A stretch of 64,000 bases of DNA from Rhizobium leguminosarum (GTDB taxonomy: Bacteria > Pseudomonadota > Alphaproteobacteria > Rhizobiales > Rhizobiaceae): contig NZ_CP016287.1 in assembly GCF_001679785.1 (NCBI RefSeq), positions 682,001 through 746,000 on the forward strand, in the 5' to 3' direction. The notes under the pieces are model-generated. The model saw nothing but the letters and a program-made list of their open reading frames with translations, was not told the DNA's origin and searched no databases. The number at the start of each line of letters is the position of its first letter. Positions within the stretch are counted from its first letter, which is position 1. Made by a program: the position numbers and the translations under genes. This document shows, piece after piece, positions 1 to 9,810 of the stretch.

Positions 1-39
1 GCCTGAGGATTAGCCATCACCGCCCTGACCTCCGTCTGG

Positions 40-1218
40 TCATTGCGAGCCGACGACACGCCCGGCTAGACGAAACGGACTTGCGACCGCGGCGCCGGCG
101 GCGTCGAAGACATAGGCGCCAACGTCGCCGGCGGTCGACCGCCTCCCGCTTTCGAATGAGGCAAGTTGCGCTCCGAACTTGGCGAGCGATGCATAGCGGT
201 CATGCCCCAGCCCGTCGGATGCCTGGATCGACGTGATGTCGATGACCCGAAGCCTTTCCTTCAAGGCTGCCTCCCTGATGACGGGATCATCGATATCGAG
301 GCGTCCGACTCGCGCCCGCTCTCCCGCTATGAAGCTCGAGGCCACCAGCGCCCGGTCGTCCTTCGAAACAAGAAGAGATATGGGGATCGGCATCCGACCG
401 ATATCCTTCAGCTGGGACCGGAAAACATCGACGTCGATGTCAGGGGCGGCGAGGATCACCGCCAGTTTGCCGATGACCTCGTCGCGATGCTGTAGTTTCA
501 GCTGGCGCACCGTTTCCATGACCAGGAATCCGCCCATGCTATGTCCGAAAAGGATGATGCGTTTCACCTTTGCTGAAGCCGAGAGCGACGTGACAAGCGC
601 GTCGAGGTCACTGCGCGAGGAGAGGGCCGCATCGCGGTCGGCGACATAGCCGGCGACGGCAGCGGCCGAAGGCCACGAAAACAGAACCGGAGAACCCGGA
701 ATGTTGGCGTCCGCGGCAATCTGCGCGGTGCGAAACAGCGCCTCCTGATAGCTATAGTTATAGCCATGCACGAAGATGCCGACAGTGCCGTCGGACTGCG
801 TAGAGCGGAGCGCCTCCTCTACGAAGGCGTCCTTTGCAAGCTGCTTGCGCCTGATGACAGCAAATTGGCGTTCGGGATCCGGTCTCGATGTCGGATATGT
901 GATCGCGGTGTCCTTCCGGCCGGGAGGGACCGAAAACGCATATTGCTCGTAGGTAAGATTGTCAGCCCAGGCGCTCCCGAACCCGCCCCGTATGCTATCG
1001 GGGGTTCTGTTGGTCGCTACGAGCACCTTCACGCTGACCGGGGTCTTTTCGGCATGAGTCGGTTGACTCAGATGAACTGGCTTCAATACGTCCGGCGATG
1101 GTCTCGTCGCACAGCCTGCGAGCATCGCCAGGCCGATCGCGGCAATGATGGCCGGCCCGGTCTTCAGGAGCTCTCGGTGATCTGCCTTCGAGGGCTCCGG
1201 AGAATATCGTTCCGTCAT
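40..1218 (-). CDS. Alpha/beta hydrolase lipoprotein (DUF900-like)
   Basis: The 392-aa product begins with a membrane segment ending in a lipobox (LAGC, Cys36), so it is probably an envelope lipoprotein. The body has an alpha/beta hydrolase fold: a VHGYN oxyanion-type segment near residue 150 and a nucleophile elbow GHSMGG (Ser227). This matches the DUF900 family of serine hydrolases; the substrate is unknown. I prefer the ATG at 1218 because GGGA lies about 9 nt upstream. An in-frame ATG at 1266 would add 16 residues ahead of the signal segment and has a weaker ribosome site. The gene lies downstream of the RND operon on the same strand after a 170-bp gap, so it may be separately transcribed. 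Confidence 0.8.
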   Translation of the reverse strand: MTERYSPEPSKADHRELLKTGPAIIAAIGLAMLAGCATRPSPDVLKPVHLSQPTHAEKTPVSVKVLVATNRTPDSIRGGFGSAWADNLTYEQYAFSVPPGRKDTAITYPTSRPDPERQFAVIRRKQLAKDAFVEEALRSTQSDGTVGIFVHGYNYSYQEALFRTAQIAADANIPGSPVLFSWPSAAAVAGYVADRDAALSSRSDLDALVTSLSASAKVKRIILFGHSMGGFLVMETVRQLKLQHRDEVIGKLAVILAAPDIDVDVFRSQLKDIGRMPIPISLLVSKDDRALVASSFIAGERARVGRLDIDDPVIREAALKERLRVIDITSIQASDGLGHDRYASLAKFGAQLASFESGRRSTAGDVGAYVFDAAGAAVASPFRLAGRVVGSQ

Positions 1219-1388
1219 CGATAAATTTCCCGTGGGATCAAGGCTCTCGGGCGCCAATCTCGTCATGCGCCATGTCGTTCTCGTTCACGCGTGGGATGGC
1301 ATCGCCTGCGCCACCCCACACATTTTATCGCGGCCCGTGTTGCAGCGGCCGCCGCGGCGGCCGTGGGCGATGGCCGTCGAAGACTGCG

Positions 1389-4300
1389 TCATACCTCTGC
1401 CGCCGCGGCTTCGGCCCGAACGCCTTCGTCCCTCGGAATCCTGAACCACGCGACGTAGAGCGCAGGCAGGAACAGCAGGGTGAGTGCGGTTCCGACGACG
1501 ATGCCGCCCATCATGGCGTAGGCCATCGGCCCCCAGAAGATCTCGCGCGAGATCGGGATCAGCGCCAGCGTGGCGGCCGCGGCCGTCAGCATGATTGGCC
1601 GCATGCGGTGTTCGGTGGCCTCGATGACCGCTTGCCAGGCCGCCATTCCTTCACTGCGGAGATGCTCGATCTGGACGACCAGGATGACGGAGTTGCGGAT
1701 CAGGATACCGATCAGCGCCAGCACGCCGAGGATCGCAACGAAGCCCATGGGAGCATTGCTCAGCAGCAGCGCCGCGACCACGCCGATCAGGGCCGTCGGC
1801 GCGACGGCGAACACCAGGAACAGCCGGCTGAAGCTTTGCAGCTGGATCATCAGGATCGTCGCCATCGCAAACAGCATCAGCGGAGCGACCGCTGCGATCG
1901 GCCCCTGGGCCTCGGCGCTGGATTCGACCGCGCCGCCCACTTCCACCTTGTATCCCACGGGAAGGCTTTTCTGGAATTCTTCGACCTTCGGCTTGAGCTG
2001 TTCGACGACCGTGGCCGGTTGCGTCGGACCGACGACGGCCGCCTTGACCGTTATGGTGGGTTGCCTGTCGCGACGCCAGATGGTCGGCTGCTCGAGCTCG
2101 TAGCGGAAATTCGCCACGGCAGAGAGCGGCACGACCTTGCCGTTGGAGGTGGAAAGCTGAAGATTCTGCAGCGTCTGGATGGAATCGCGCTCGGATGCCC
2201 CGGCGCGCCCGATGACGTTGACCAGGTAGATGTCGTCTCGAACCTGGGTGGCCGTCGAGCCTTCGACTATGCCGTTGAGGGCGGTGGCGATGTCTTCGGA
2301 GGATACGCCGAGCTGGCGCGCCTTGTCCTGCAGCACATCGACCTTCACCACACGAGACGGCTCGTTCCAGTCCAGGACCATGTTCGCCAGAAGCGGATGC
2401 GATCCGATGACGCCGGCAAATTTCTGGGAGAGATCGCGGACCTTTTGAATATCAGGGCCGCTGACCCGGTACTGGACCGGCTTGCCGACGGGCGGACCGA
2501 TGTCGAGAAGTTTCACGAAGGCGTCGGTGCCGGGGAAGGTTTTCGTCAGATAGTCCTGCAGCTCTGTTCGCACCTTGTCGCGCACGTCGAGCCCCTTGGT
2601 GACGATGATCGTCTGTCCAAACGACACGTTGGGCGTCTGCACGTCGAAGGATAGGATGAAGCGCGGGGCGCCCTGGCCGACATAGGTCGTCCAATGATCG
2701 ATATCCTTGTTGTCGGCCAGCATCTCCTTTTCGAACCTGGCCATCTGCCTGTTGGTTTCGGCGATCGAACTGTTGTGGGGGAGGTTCCAGTCGATGATGA
2801 GCTCAGTCCTGTCCGAGCTGGGAAAGAACTGCTGCTGCACGAGCCCCATGCCGCCAATCGAAAGCCCGAAAACGCCGACCGTCAGAATGATGGTGACCCA
2901 GCGCCAGCGCATCGCCAGGCCCAGGAGCCAGGAGAAGACCGAGGCGACGCGGCCCTTCTTCTCGTGATGCGATTTCATCGTCTTCGGCAGGATCGTGACG
3001 CCGAGAAGCGGCGTGAACAGCACCGCCACCACCCAGGATACGATCAGCGAAACCGCGATGACGACGAAAAGCGTGAAGGTGAATTCGCCCGCCGCGCTGT
3101 TGTTGAGACCAACCGGAATGAAGCCCGCTACGGTGACGAGCGTTCCCGTCAGCATCGGAAAGGCGGTCGACGTATAAACGTGGGTGGCGGCCTTCCTGAG
3201 ATCGTCGCCCGCCTCCAGGCGGGCCACCATCATCTCGACAGCGATCATGGCGTCGTCGACAAGCAGCCCGAGTGCGATGATCAACGCTCCGAGCGAGATG
3301 CGCTGAAGCGAAATGCCGGAATACTCCATCACCACGAAGGTGATCGCCAGGACGAGCGGAATGGAGATCGCCACCACCATGCCGGCGCGAAGACCGAGGC
3401 TGATGAAGCTGATGACCAGAACTATGGCAATCGCTTCGAAGAGCGCCCGGGTAAACCCGGACACCGCTTCGTCGACGACGGCCGGCTGATCGGAAACACG
3501 GTGAACGTCCACGCCGATCGGGAGATCGGCGACGACGCGTTTCATCTGCGCGTCGAGCCCCTCGCCGAATTCCAGAAGATTAGCGCCTTGCTTCATGCCG
3601 ATTGCAAGCCCGATCGCAGGCTGGCCGTTGAACCGGAACAGCGCCGACGGCGGATCCACGTAGCCGCGTGTGATCGTGGCGACGTCGGTCAGCGGAAAGA
3701 AGCGGTCGTTGATCCGAAGATTGATTGATCTCAGACTTTCCTCGGACGTGAATTGTCCACTCACCCGCAAGGCGATGCGCTCCGGCCCGGCGTCGACGAA
3801 GCCGGATTGCGTGACGGCATTCTGCGCCTGCAGGGTCTGGATGACCGACTGCTGGTCGATCCCGAGCGCTGCGATCTGCCGCGTGGAGAATTCGAGATAG
3901 ATCGCCTCGTCCTGGGCGCCGACCACATCGACCTTGCCGACGTTGGGCACGGTCAGGACCTCGGAGCGGGCGTTTTCCACGAGATCGCGAAGCTGCCGCT
4001 GGGTAAGGCCGTCGCTCGTGAAGGCGTAGATGTTTCCGAACACGTCGCCGAAGCGATCGTTGAAGAAGGGACCGACGACGCCGGTCGGGAAATCGCTCTT
4101 GATGTCGGCGATCATGTTGCGGATGCGCAGCCAGGTGGGAGCGACATCCTTTGCCTTGGTCGTCGGCAGCAGCTCGACGAAGACGGTCGTCTGGCCGGCA
4201 ACGGTCTCGCTTTTGGTGTAATCAAGCGATTCCAGTTCCTGGAGCTTCTTCTCGATCCTGTCGGTCACCTGCCGCGTCACCTCTTCGGCGGAGGCGCCGG

Positions 4301-4463
4301 GCCACTGGGCGGTGATCACCATCGTCTTGATCGTGAAGTTCGGGTCTTCCTCGCGGCCGAGCTTCACATAGGAGAAAGCGCCTGCGAGAATGAAGACGAT
4401 CATGAAGTACCAGACGAGCGAACGGTGTTCGAGCGCCCAGTCGGAAAGATTGAAGGACTTCAC
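1389..4463 (-). CDS. RND efflux pump inner-membrane transporter (AcrB/HAE-type)
   Basis: This 1024-aa protein has the full length of an RND exporter. It has an N-terminal transmembrane helix, two large periplasmic portions, and the two groups of membrane helices separated by periplasmic domains. The proton-relay helix is visible as GLLVDDAMIAVE near residue 400. RND pumps use the proton gradient to export drugs, solvents or plant phenolics through a periplasmic adaptor and an outer-membrane channel. The start overlaps the stop of the upstream adaptor gene by 4 nt (ATGA), so the two are translationally coupled. No outer-membrane channel gene is present nearby, so a TolC-like partner must be encoded elsewhere. 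The exported substrate cannot be deduced. Confidence 0.95.
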   Translation of the reverse strand: MKSFNLSDWALEHRSLVWYFMIVFILAGAFSYVKLGREEDPNFTIKTMVITAQWPGASAEEVTRQVTDRIEKKLQELESLDYTKSETVAGQTTVFVELLPTTKAKDVAPTWLRIRNMIADIKSDFPTGVVGPFFNDRFGDVFGNIYAFTSDGLTQRQLRDLVENARSEVLTVPNVGKVDVVGAQDEAIYLEFSTRQIAALGIDQQSVIQTLQAQNAVTQSGFVDAGPERIALRVSGQFTSEESLRSINLRINDRFFPLTDVATITRGYVDPPSALFRFNGQPAIGLAIGMKQGANLLEFGEGLDAQMKRVVADLPIGVDVHRVSDQPAVVDEAVSGFTRALFEAIAIVLVISFISLGLRAGMVVAISIPLVLAITFVVMEYSGISLQRISLGALIIALGLLVDDAMIAVEMMVARLEAGDDLRKAATHVYTSTAFPMLTGTLVTVAGFIPVGLNNSAAGEFTFTLFVVIAVSLIVSWVVAVLFTPLLGVTILPKTMKSHHEKKGRVASVFSWLLGLAMRWRWVTIILTVGVFGLSIGGMGLVQQQFFPSSDRTELIIDWNLPHNSSIAETNRQMARFEKEMLADNKDIDHWTTYVGQGAPRFILSFDVQTPNVSFGQTIIVTKGLDVRDKVRTELQDYLTKTFPGTDAFVKLLDIGPPVGKPVQYRVSGPDIQKVRDLSQKFAGVIGSHPLLANMVLDWNEPSRVVKVDVLQDKARQLGVSSEDIATALNGIVEGSTATQVRDDIYLVNVIGRAGASERDSIQTLQNLQLSTSNGKVVPLSAVANFRYELEQPTIWRRDRQPTITVKAAVVGPTQPATVVEQLKPKVEEFQKSLPVGYKVEVGGAVESSAEAQGPIAAVAPLMLFAMATILMIQLQSFSRLFLVFAVAPTALIGVVAALLLSNAPMGFVAILGVLALIGILIRNSVILVVQIEHLRSEGMAAWQAVIEATEHRMRPIMLTAAAATLALIPISREIFWGPMAYAMMGGIVVGTALTLLFLPALYVAWFRIPRDEGVRAEAAAAEV

Positions 4464-5545
4464 TGGCTGATCTCCTGGTCGATCCTGATGGCCTGGCCAT
4501 CTTCAAGTTTATGCACGCCTGCCACGACGACCCTTTCTCCGGGGGCGAGTCCCTCGGTGACGCGGACGCTGCCGCCGTCTTCGACGTCGCCGTCGATCTT
4601 CACGCGGCGAAGCGATACCTTCCCGGCAGGCGCATCGACGATCCAGACGCTCGGGCCGTCGCTACCGACGAGGATTGCAGAGGAAGGCAGGACGATCTGC
4701 GGATCGGCGGCAATGGTTGCCGAGGCTGTGATGACCGAGCCGAGCCTGAAGGCTTCGGGCGGATTGGTGAGCGCGATCTTGGTCCTGCTCGTGCGGGTGG
4801 AGGTCTCTGCCTCCGGTGCTATTTCGCGTACGATCCCCGACGTGCGGATGGTCGGATCGAGCTGCAGCGTCACCTCGAAGGGTGCGCCGATCTTCAGTTT
4901 CTGGGCGGCGGCCTGCGGCACGTCGACCACGGCGTCGCGCTTGTCCGGCCGGGCGATGGTCACGACCGTCTGGCCGGCCGACACGACCTGCCCGACCTCG
5001 GCCGAGGTCGCCGTCACCACCCCGTCGAACTCCGCCCGAAGCTGCGCGTAACCGAGTTGCTCTTTGGCCTTGTCGAGGTTGGCCTGCGCCTTGGCGACGG
5101 CGGCGGCCGCCGTCCGCCTTGCCTGTTCCGCCTCTTCGAGCGAGGCTTCGGTGCCGGATCGCGACTCCAGCAGCGCGCGCTGGCGCTGCTCCGTGGTCAC
5201 CGCGTTCCTGAGCTGGGCGTCGCTGTTCTCGACGTCCGACTGCGCGTTGCGCACGGCAAGCTCCAGCGCCAGCGGATCGATGGCGGCAACGACGTCATCC
5301 TTCTTGACGAGATCGCCGACATTGACGTTGCGGGCGATCATCCGCCCGAGAATCCGGAAGCCGAGTTCGGTCTCGATCGTCGGCTCGATCGTGCCGGTCA
5401 GGCTCAAGCTCGAGGCCGACGTCGGCTTGACTGTCATCGACAGCACGGGACGGGGCGCTTCCCCTTGCTCCTCATCCTGCGGCGCGCAGGAAGAGATCAG
5501 GGCCGTACCCATCATCAGTGCGACTATGTTGAGACGAATACTCAC
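4460..5545 (-). CDS. RND efflux periplasmic adaptor (membrane fusion protein), second of two
   Basis: This 361-aa lipoprotein starts with a hydrophobic signal ending in ISSC, so lipid anchoring in the inner membrane is likely. It then has the HlyD/AcrA order: a barrel-sandwich half, a long Ala/Glu/Gln-rich coiled hairpin (about residues 100-165), the second half of the lipoyl-like domain with GVVTATSAEVGQVV, and C-terminal beta barrels. It should link the RND pump to an outer-membrane channel. It overlaps both neighbours by 4 nt, placing it in the middle of a tightly coupled three-gene operon. It is similar in layout to the next adaptor upstream, so the operon carries two adaptors. Confidence 0.92.
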   Translation of the reverse strand: MSIRLNIVALMMGTALISSCAPQDEEQGEAPRPVLSMTVKPTSASSLSLTGTIEPTIETELGFRILGRMIARNVNVGDLVKKDDVVAAIDPLALELAVRNAQSDVENSDAQLRNAVTTEQRQRALLESRSGTEASLEEAEQARRTAAAAVAKAQANLDKAKEQLGYAQLRAEFDGVVTATSAEVGQVVSAGQTVVTIARPDKRDAVVDVPQAAAQKLKIGAPFEVTLQLDPTIRTSGIVREIAPEAETSTRTSRTKIALTNPPEAFRLGSVITASATIAADPQIVLPSSAILVGSDGPSVWIVDAPAGKVSLRRVKIDGDVEDGGSVRVTEGLAPGERVVVAGVHKLEDGQAIRIDQEISQ

Positions 5546-6615
5546 TTGGAAGCTTCCTTGACATAAGACACGATTTCACCCGGCCTGAGGAACTTGGTCC
5601 CATCGGCCACCACGACCTCTCCTTCCGACACACCCGCCTTGACGATAAAGCTGCCGGTCTCGTAGCCGGCGACGTCGACCGCTCGGACCGAAACCGCGGA
5701 CGATGCGGGATCGACGATCCAGACGGCCGGCTTGCCGTCCTTGGATGTCATGGCGGACCAGGGAAGCTGGATGACGTCCTGCGAGACGTAATTGAACCTT
5801 CCGACGACGGGAGCACCGAGAGGGATCGGAGCGCCGCTCGATATCGCGACCTTGACCTTGATGGTTCCGGTGGAGGAATCGATCGTTGGCGAAATCTCGC
5901 GAACCTTCACCGCGATCTTCTGCGTCGGGTCGGACAGAAGGGTCACGGTGCCGTCGCCGTCGATCGGGCGCAGGAACGCACTTTCGACCACCTCAAAGAC
6001 GGCATCCCGGTCGCCGTCATGGGCAAGCGTGAAGACGACCTGGGCGGCCTGCGCCACCTGCCCGACCTCGGCATTGCGGGCGGTGATCATCCCATCGGCG
6101 TCCGCCTTCAGCTCCGTGTAAGACAAGGTGTCCTGAGCGGTTTCCAACAGCGCCTGCGCCGACTTCGTCGATGCCTGCGCGGTCAGAAGCGCCTCCTGCG
6201 CCTGGTCGAGTGCGGCACGCGTCATCACCTGCGTTCGAAACAGGCTCTGCTGGCGGTCATATGCGAGCTGCGCCTGGGTCTGCTGCGCCTCAGCCGACTG
6301 AAGATTGGCTGCCGCCACATCCAGGTCTGCCTTCTGCTCTTCCGGATCGATGCGGGCGAGGAGCTGCCCTGCCTTCACGGACTGTCCGACTTCCACCAGC
6401 CGCTCGATGATCTTGCCGCTGACGCGGAAGGAGAGATCGGTCTGGACACGGGCGCGGACTTCTCCAGTGATCGCGCCACCTTGGACCAGTGGCTCAGGCT
6501 TGGCGACGACGACGCCGACCTGCCGTGGGGTTGGCTCAGTCGGCCCGCGCTCATCGCTGCATGATCCGAGACCGATGGCGCATACGATCGCTGTGGCGAC
6601 CAGAATGGTTCTCAT
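5542..6615 (-). CDS. RND efflux periplasmic adaptor (membrane fusion protein), first of two
   Basis: This 357-aa lipoprotein has a signal ending in GLGSC and the adaptor architecture: lipoyl half, coiled hairpin rich in Ala and Gln (residues about 95-160), lipoyl half with ARNAEVGQVAQ, and beta-barrel and membrane-proximal domains. I set the start at 6615 because the signal peptide begins there and AGAGG lies 7 nt upstream. The reading frame is open upstream but would put 45 hydrophilic residues before the signal. It is the first gene of the operon and diverges from the tetR-type gene at 6726. A palindrome at 6652-6673 lies 37 bp upstream, so TetR repression of the operon is likely. Confidence 0.92.
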   Translation of the reverse strand: MRTILVATAIVCAIGLGSCSDERGPTEPTPRQVGVVVAKPEPLVQGGAITGEVRARVQTDLSFRVSGKIIERLVEVGQSVKAGQLLARIDPEEQKADLDVAAANLQSAEAQQTQAQLAYDRQQSLFRTQVMTRAALDQAQEALLTAQASTKSAQALLETAQDTLSYTELKADADGMITARNAEVGQVAQAAQVVFTLAHDGDRDAVFEVVESAFLRPIDGDGTVTLLSDPTQKIAVKVREISPTIDSSTGTIKVKVAISSGAPIPLGAPVVGRFNYVSQDVIQLPWSAMTSKDGKPAVWIVDPASSAVSVRAVDVAGYETGSFIVKAGVSEGEVVVADGTKFLRPGEIVSYVKEASK

Positions 6616-6651
6616 AGTTGACCTCTTGCTCTCAACGGCAGCTGCTATATA

Positions 6652-6673
6652 ATTGACTGACGCATTAGTCAAT
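6652..6673. promoter_or_regulatory. Probable TetR operator between RND operon and tetR
   Basis: Perfect 7-bp arms ATTGACT and AGTCAAT flank an 8-bp spacer, and the outer bases keep the symmetry. The site lies in the 110-bp divergent promoter region, so one dimer or dimer pair could repress both directions. The form TGACT-N8-AGTCA is usual for TetR-family operators. Binding is inferred, not shown. Confidence 0.7.
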
Positions 6674-6725
6674 GAAACTTTGTGCCGTAGGAACGAGGGC
6701 GTACACAACAAGGGAGGCGAGGCAA

Positions 6726-7358
6726 ATGGCAGCTCAGAAGAAGATAACACGCGCGGAACAGAAAGCGCTGCGGCCCATCCAGATCCTGGATGCCGCCTTC
6801 GAGGAATTCGTGAGATGCGGTTTCACAGGCACGAGGGTCGAAGACATCGCCGACAGGGTCGGCGTCACCAAGGGTACCGTCTACGTCTACTTCGAGACGA
6901 AGGAAAAGCTTTTCGAAGCCATGATCAACCATTTCTCCGTGCCGTTTCAGGAACTGCTGGGGATCACCGCGAGCCTCAGCGGCAGCGCCACCGACCGGCT
7001 GATCTCCATTCTCGGCCTGCTCTACGAACAAATCGCCGAGGATCGCACGACCCGCGAGTTGACGCGGCTCGTCATTGCGGAAGGACACCGGTTCCCCGAC
7101 CTGATCGACCGCCACCACGATCAGTTCATTGAGCCGATCATCACCAAGGTCGACTCTCTCATTCTGGAGGGTGTGGCGTCAGGGGAGTTTCGCGAAGTTC
7201 CGGTGGAATTCTCCGATATCGTGGTCGCACCTATCCTGACGACGACAGTTCTGCGGCTGATATTCGACGACCGCCGCGTGCCCACTCCCAATAAGGAGGC
7301 CTTCCTGCGGGCCTATTTCGACCTGCTGCTCAATGGCCTGCTTGCCAAACCTCACTGA
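6726..7358 (+). CDS. TetR/AcrR-family transcriptional regulator
   Basis: This 210-aa regulator has an N-terminal helix-turn-helix (about residues 20-65, with FTGTRVEDIADRVGVTKGTVYVYF) and an all-alpha ligand domain. The C-terminal part resembles regulators of the AcrR/TetR_C type found beside RND pumps. I chose the ATG at 6726, preceded by GGGAGG and followed by a typical Lys-rich leader. An ATG at 6672 is in frame but would fall inside the palindromic operator. It is divergent from the efflux operon and probably represses both itself and the pump until an exported compound binds. Confidence 0.92.
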   Translation: MAAQKKITRAEQKALRPIQILDAAFEEFVRCGFTGTRVEDIADRVGVTKGTVYVYFETKEKLFEAMINHFSVPFQELLGITASLSGSATDRLISILGLLYEQIAEDRTTRELTRLVIAEGHRFPDLIDRHHDQFIEPIITKVDSLILEGVASGEFREVPVEFSDIVVAPILTTTVLRLIFDDRRVPTPNKEAFLRAYFDLLLNGLLAKPH

Positions 7359-7433
7359 TCGCCGAATGACGAAAAATACCGCGCCAGGCACGTAGCTTTT
7401 CTCAACTTTTTATGTGAAAACATCGAGTTAGCG

Positions 7434-8510
7434 ATGCCTTCGAAGGCACGACCTCAATTCGCGACGGAAACAGTGGAACGCAAAGTCAATCTCAAGGATG
7501 TCGCGCGCGACGCGGACGTGTCGCTGAGCACGGCCTCGCACGCGCTCAACGGGACCGCGCCGCTGACGATCGAGGTGCGCGAAAGGGTTCTGGATTCAGC
7601 CAAACGCCTGGGTTACCTCGACCGCCGGAGGAAGAAGGCGACGATTGCGGCCTTGCGCGTCCTGCTTCTTGCGATTCCCGACGATGCCGCACCGGAGAGC
7701 GATCTCAATCTGGTGAGCTGGACGATCCTCAACGGTCTTCGCAGGGAGTGCGAACGCCGCGGCATCAGGATCGTACCCTTCGTCAGCACCGGCCGGCGCA
7801 TTGACGGCGCTCAGGTCAGGCAGATCGCGCTCTCGGAACGTGCCGACGGCATCGTGGTCCTGAACGATGATCAGCCGGAACTGATCCGAAGCCTCGCCTC
7901 CCCTGATATGCCTGTTGTCATCGTCAACGGCGAAGACCCCGCCATGCTGGTCGATACGGTCACCCCCGAAAACCGCTTCGGAGCGCGGCTCGGCATCGAG
8001 CACCTGCTGGCGCTCGGGCATCGCCGTATCCTGCACCTGACCTGGAAGGGCCGTACGACGATCCAGCGCCGATATGACGGCTTCTCCGATGCTTATTTCG
8101 CCGCGCAGCTTCCGGTGCCGGATGGCATGATCGTCGAGGCCGAGGGATATGAGCCGAGGCACGGCGAGGCAGCCATCAACGCGCTGCTCGACCGCGATCC
8201 CACGATCAAAGGCGCGACCGCCGTCTTCTGCGCGGCCGACAATCTGGCGCTCGGCTGCCTGAAGGCATTGGCCGATCGCGACATAAGCGTGCCGGAAGCG
8301 ATATCAGTGCTGGGGTTCGACGACATCGTCCCCGGCGAATTCAGCCGCCCGCCGCTTTCGACGGTCAGCGTTCCCACAGACAGGCTCGGCGCCGCCGCGC
8401 TCGCGCTTATCGAACAGCGGCTGATCGCCAACGATCCGCAGCGGCCGGCCCATCGCCTGGAACTCGGATGCCATCTCGTCCTGCGCGGCAGTATCGCACC
8501 GCCGCGTTAG
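7434..8510 (+). CDS. LacI-family transcriptional regulator (likely controls locus 1)
   Basis: This 358-aa protein has a LacI-type DNA-binding head: VNLKDVARDADVSLSTASHA and a hinge helix ending in AKRLGYL. A periplasmic-binding-protein-like sensor domain follows, ending in a conserved GFDDIVPGEFSRPPLSTV segment. It faces the convergent pectin-type operon whose last gene ends at 8763. The two identical palindromes in that operon's promoter (16920-16935, 17060-17075) are of LacI type, so this regulator is the natural candidate. The start ATG lacks a strong ribosome site; a GTG a few codons later, before the Lys-Val-Asn of the head, is possible. Confidence 0.9.
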   Translation: MPSKARPQFATETVERKVNLKDVARDADVSLSTASHALNGTAPLTIEVRERVLDSAKRLGYLDRRRKKATIAALRVLLLAIPDDAAPESDLNLVSWTILNGLRRECERRGIRIVPFVSTGRRIDGAQVRQIALSERADGIVVLNDDQPELIRSLASPDMPVVIVNGEDPAMLVDTVTPENRFGARLGIEHLLALGHRRILHLTWKGRTTIQRRYDGFSDAYFAAQLPVPDGMIVEAEGYEPRHGEAAINALLDRDPTIKGATAVFCAADNLALGCLKALADRDISVPEAISVLGFDDIVPGEFSRPPLSTVSVPTDRLGAAALALIEQRLIANDPQRPAHRLELGCHLVLRGSIAPPR

Positions 8511-8762
8511 ATGTCCCGGGCGTGATGCTGTATTCCGGCATTTCGTAGATGGAATTGGAGAGGTCCAGGCGATCAGTTTAGGAGCCTTGGTGCCGGTCAG
8601 GATGCTTGTCACAAGATGGCCGACGAATGAGGGCTTTGGACAAAGACAAAAACCGAAACGCGCCGCATGAACCAGGTTCAATGCGACGCGCCTCAGCCGG
8701 GAGGAAGACGTGGTATGGGTTCTTCAGCGATTGCGGGGAGGCCTATCTCCGCGCCTCGCCAT

Positions 8763-9809
8763 TCATTTCATGCCTGTTCCGGCGATGCCCGTGGTGATGT
8801 ATTTCTGCAGGAACAGGAAGACGACGGTGACAGGCAGCAGGCTGAGGAACGTCATCGCCAGGATATAGTGCCACTGGACCGAGAACTCTCCCTGGAATGC
8901 ATTCAGGCCGACCTGCAGGGTGAAATTCTCGCGGCTGTTGAGGACGATGAGCGGCCAGAGGAAATCGTTCCAGCGCCAAAGCACGGAAAAGATCGCCAGC
9001 ACCGCGAGAGCCGGCGCCGTCAGCGGCAGGATGATGCGCCAGAAGATGCAGAATTCGCTCGCCGCATCGACGCGCGCCGCCTCGATCAGCTCATCGGGTA
9101 TGGTCAGCATATATTGCCGCAGCAGGAAGACGGCGGTCGGAGAGGCGACCGTCGGCAGGATGACGCCCCAGAGGTTATCGGCAAGCCCAACCCCGACGAT
9201 GACGAGATAGGCCGGCACCATGACGACCGCGAGCGGGATCATCAGCGTCGAAATGATGATGACGAAGACCGTCGTATCCCCTGCAAATTTGTATTTCGAC
9301 AGGGCGAAGGCCGCCATGGCGTTGACGATGAGCGTCAGAAGCGTTGCAACGAAGGTGACGAACACTGAATTCTTGAGGAAGGTCAGGAAGTTGAAGCGCG
9401 TCAGCGGATCGGTGTAATTCTGCGTGGCGACCGTCAGCTTCTGCACCGGCGTCATCCCCTTGACGTCGACGCTGACGGGTGGTCCTGGATTTGCGGGATC
9501 GACCATCTGGGCCTTGAGGCCGATGCGGCGGACCATGGCCATTTCACGCATCTGACCGTCGACGGTGACCTGCCAGAGGCTGAGCGGCTTGTCGAAGCCG
9601 GGCACGGTCTGCTCGACGGCGGCCCGAGGAAGCAGCGTCGGCGGAAACCGGGTGATCTCGGCGGCCGGCTTCAGCGAGGAGAGGCCCGCCCAGAGGACCG
9701 GAAGCAACACCACGAAGGTTCCGCCGATCAGCCAGACCCATGACAATATGTCGGTTATATCGATGCGTCCGGCCCGGCGTGTGCGCGTGAAAAAGCTGAT
9801 CGGGTTCAT
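8763..9809 (-). CDS. Carbohydrate ABC transporter permease (MalG-type), locus 1
   Basis: This 348-aa membrane protein has six predicted helices and the permease coupling loop EAARVDAASEFCIFWRIILP, which contacts the ATPase. The first periplasmic loop, about residues 45-145, is longer than the usual MalG loop. The start at 9809 follows the stop of the preceding permease after 1 nt; the open frame continues upstream but lies inside that gene. It is the last gene of an operon that begins near 16.9 kb. The cargo is probably a pectin-derived oligosaccharide, judged from the glycosidases upstream. Confidence 0.92.
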   Translation of the reverse strand: MNPISFFTRTRRAGRIDITDILSWVWLIGGTFVVLLPVLWAGLSSLKPAAEITRFPPTLLPRAAVEQTVPGFDKPLSLWQVTVDGQMREMAMVRRIGLKAQMVDPANPGPPVSVDVKGMTPVQKLTVATQNYTDPLTRFNFLTFLKNSVFVTFVATLLTLIVNAMAAFALSKYKFAGDTTVFVIIISTLMIPLAVVMVPAYLVIVGVGLADNLWGVILPTVASPTAVFLLRQYMLTIPDELIEAARVDAASEFCIFWRIILPLTAPALAVLAIFSVLWRWNDFLWPLIVLNSRENFTLQVGLNAFQGEFSVQWHYILAMTFLSLLPVTVVFLFLQKYITTGIAGTGMK

Positions 9810-9810
9810 C

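Noticed and set aside
1272..2654. Long plus-strand reading frame of 460 codons
   Set aside because: It is antisense to the RND transporter gene, lacks any recognisable family and has the Asp/Arg/His-rich composition typical of the mirror strand of GC-rich genes.
2694..5051. Two further long plus-strand frames (344 and 432 codons)
   Set aside because: Both are antisense shadows of the RND and adaptor genes with shadow-type composition.
8658..8692. GC-rich hairpin-like stretch after the LacI gene
   Set aside because: The stem is imperfect and there is no T tract, so I do not call it a terminator.
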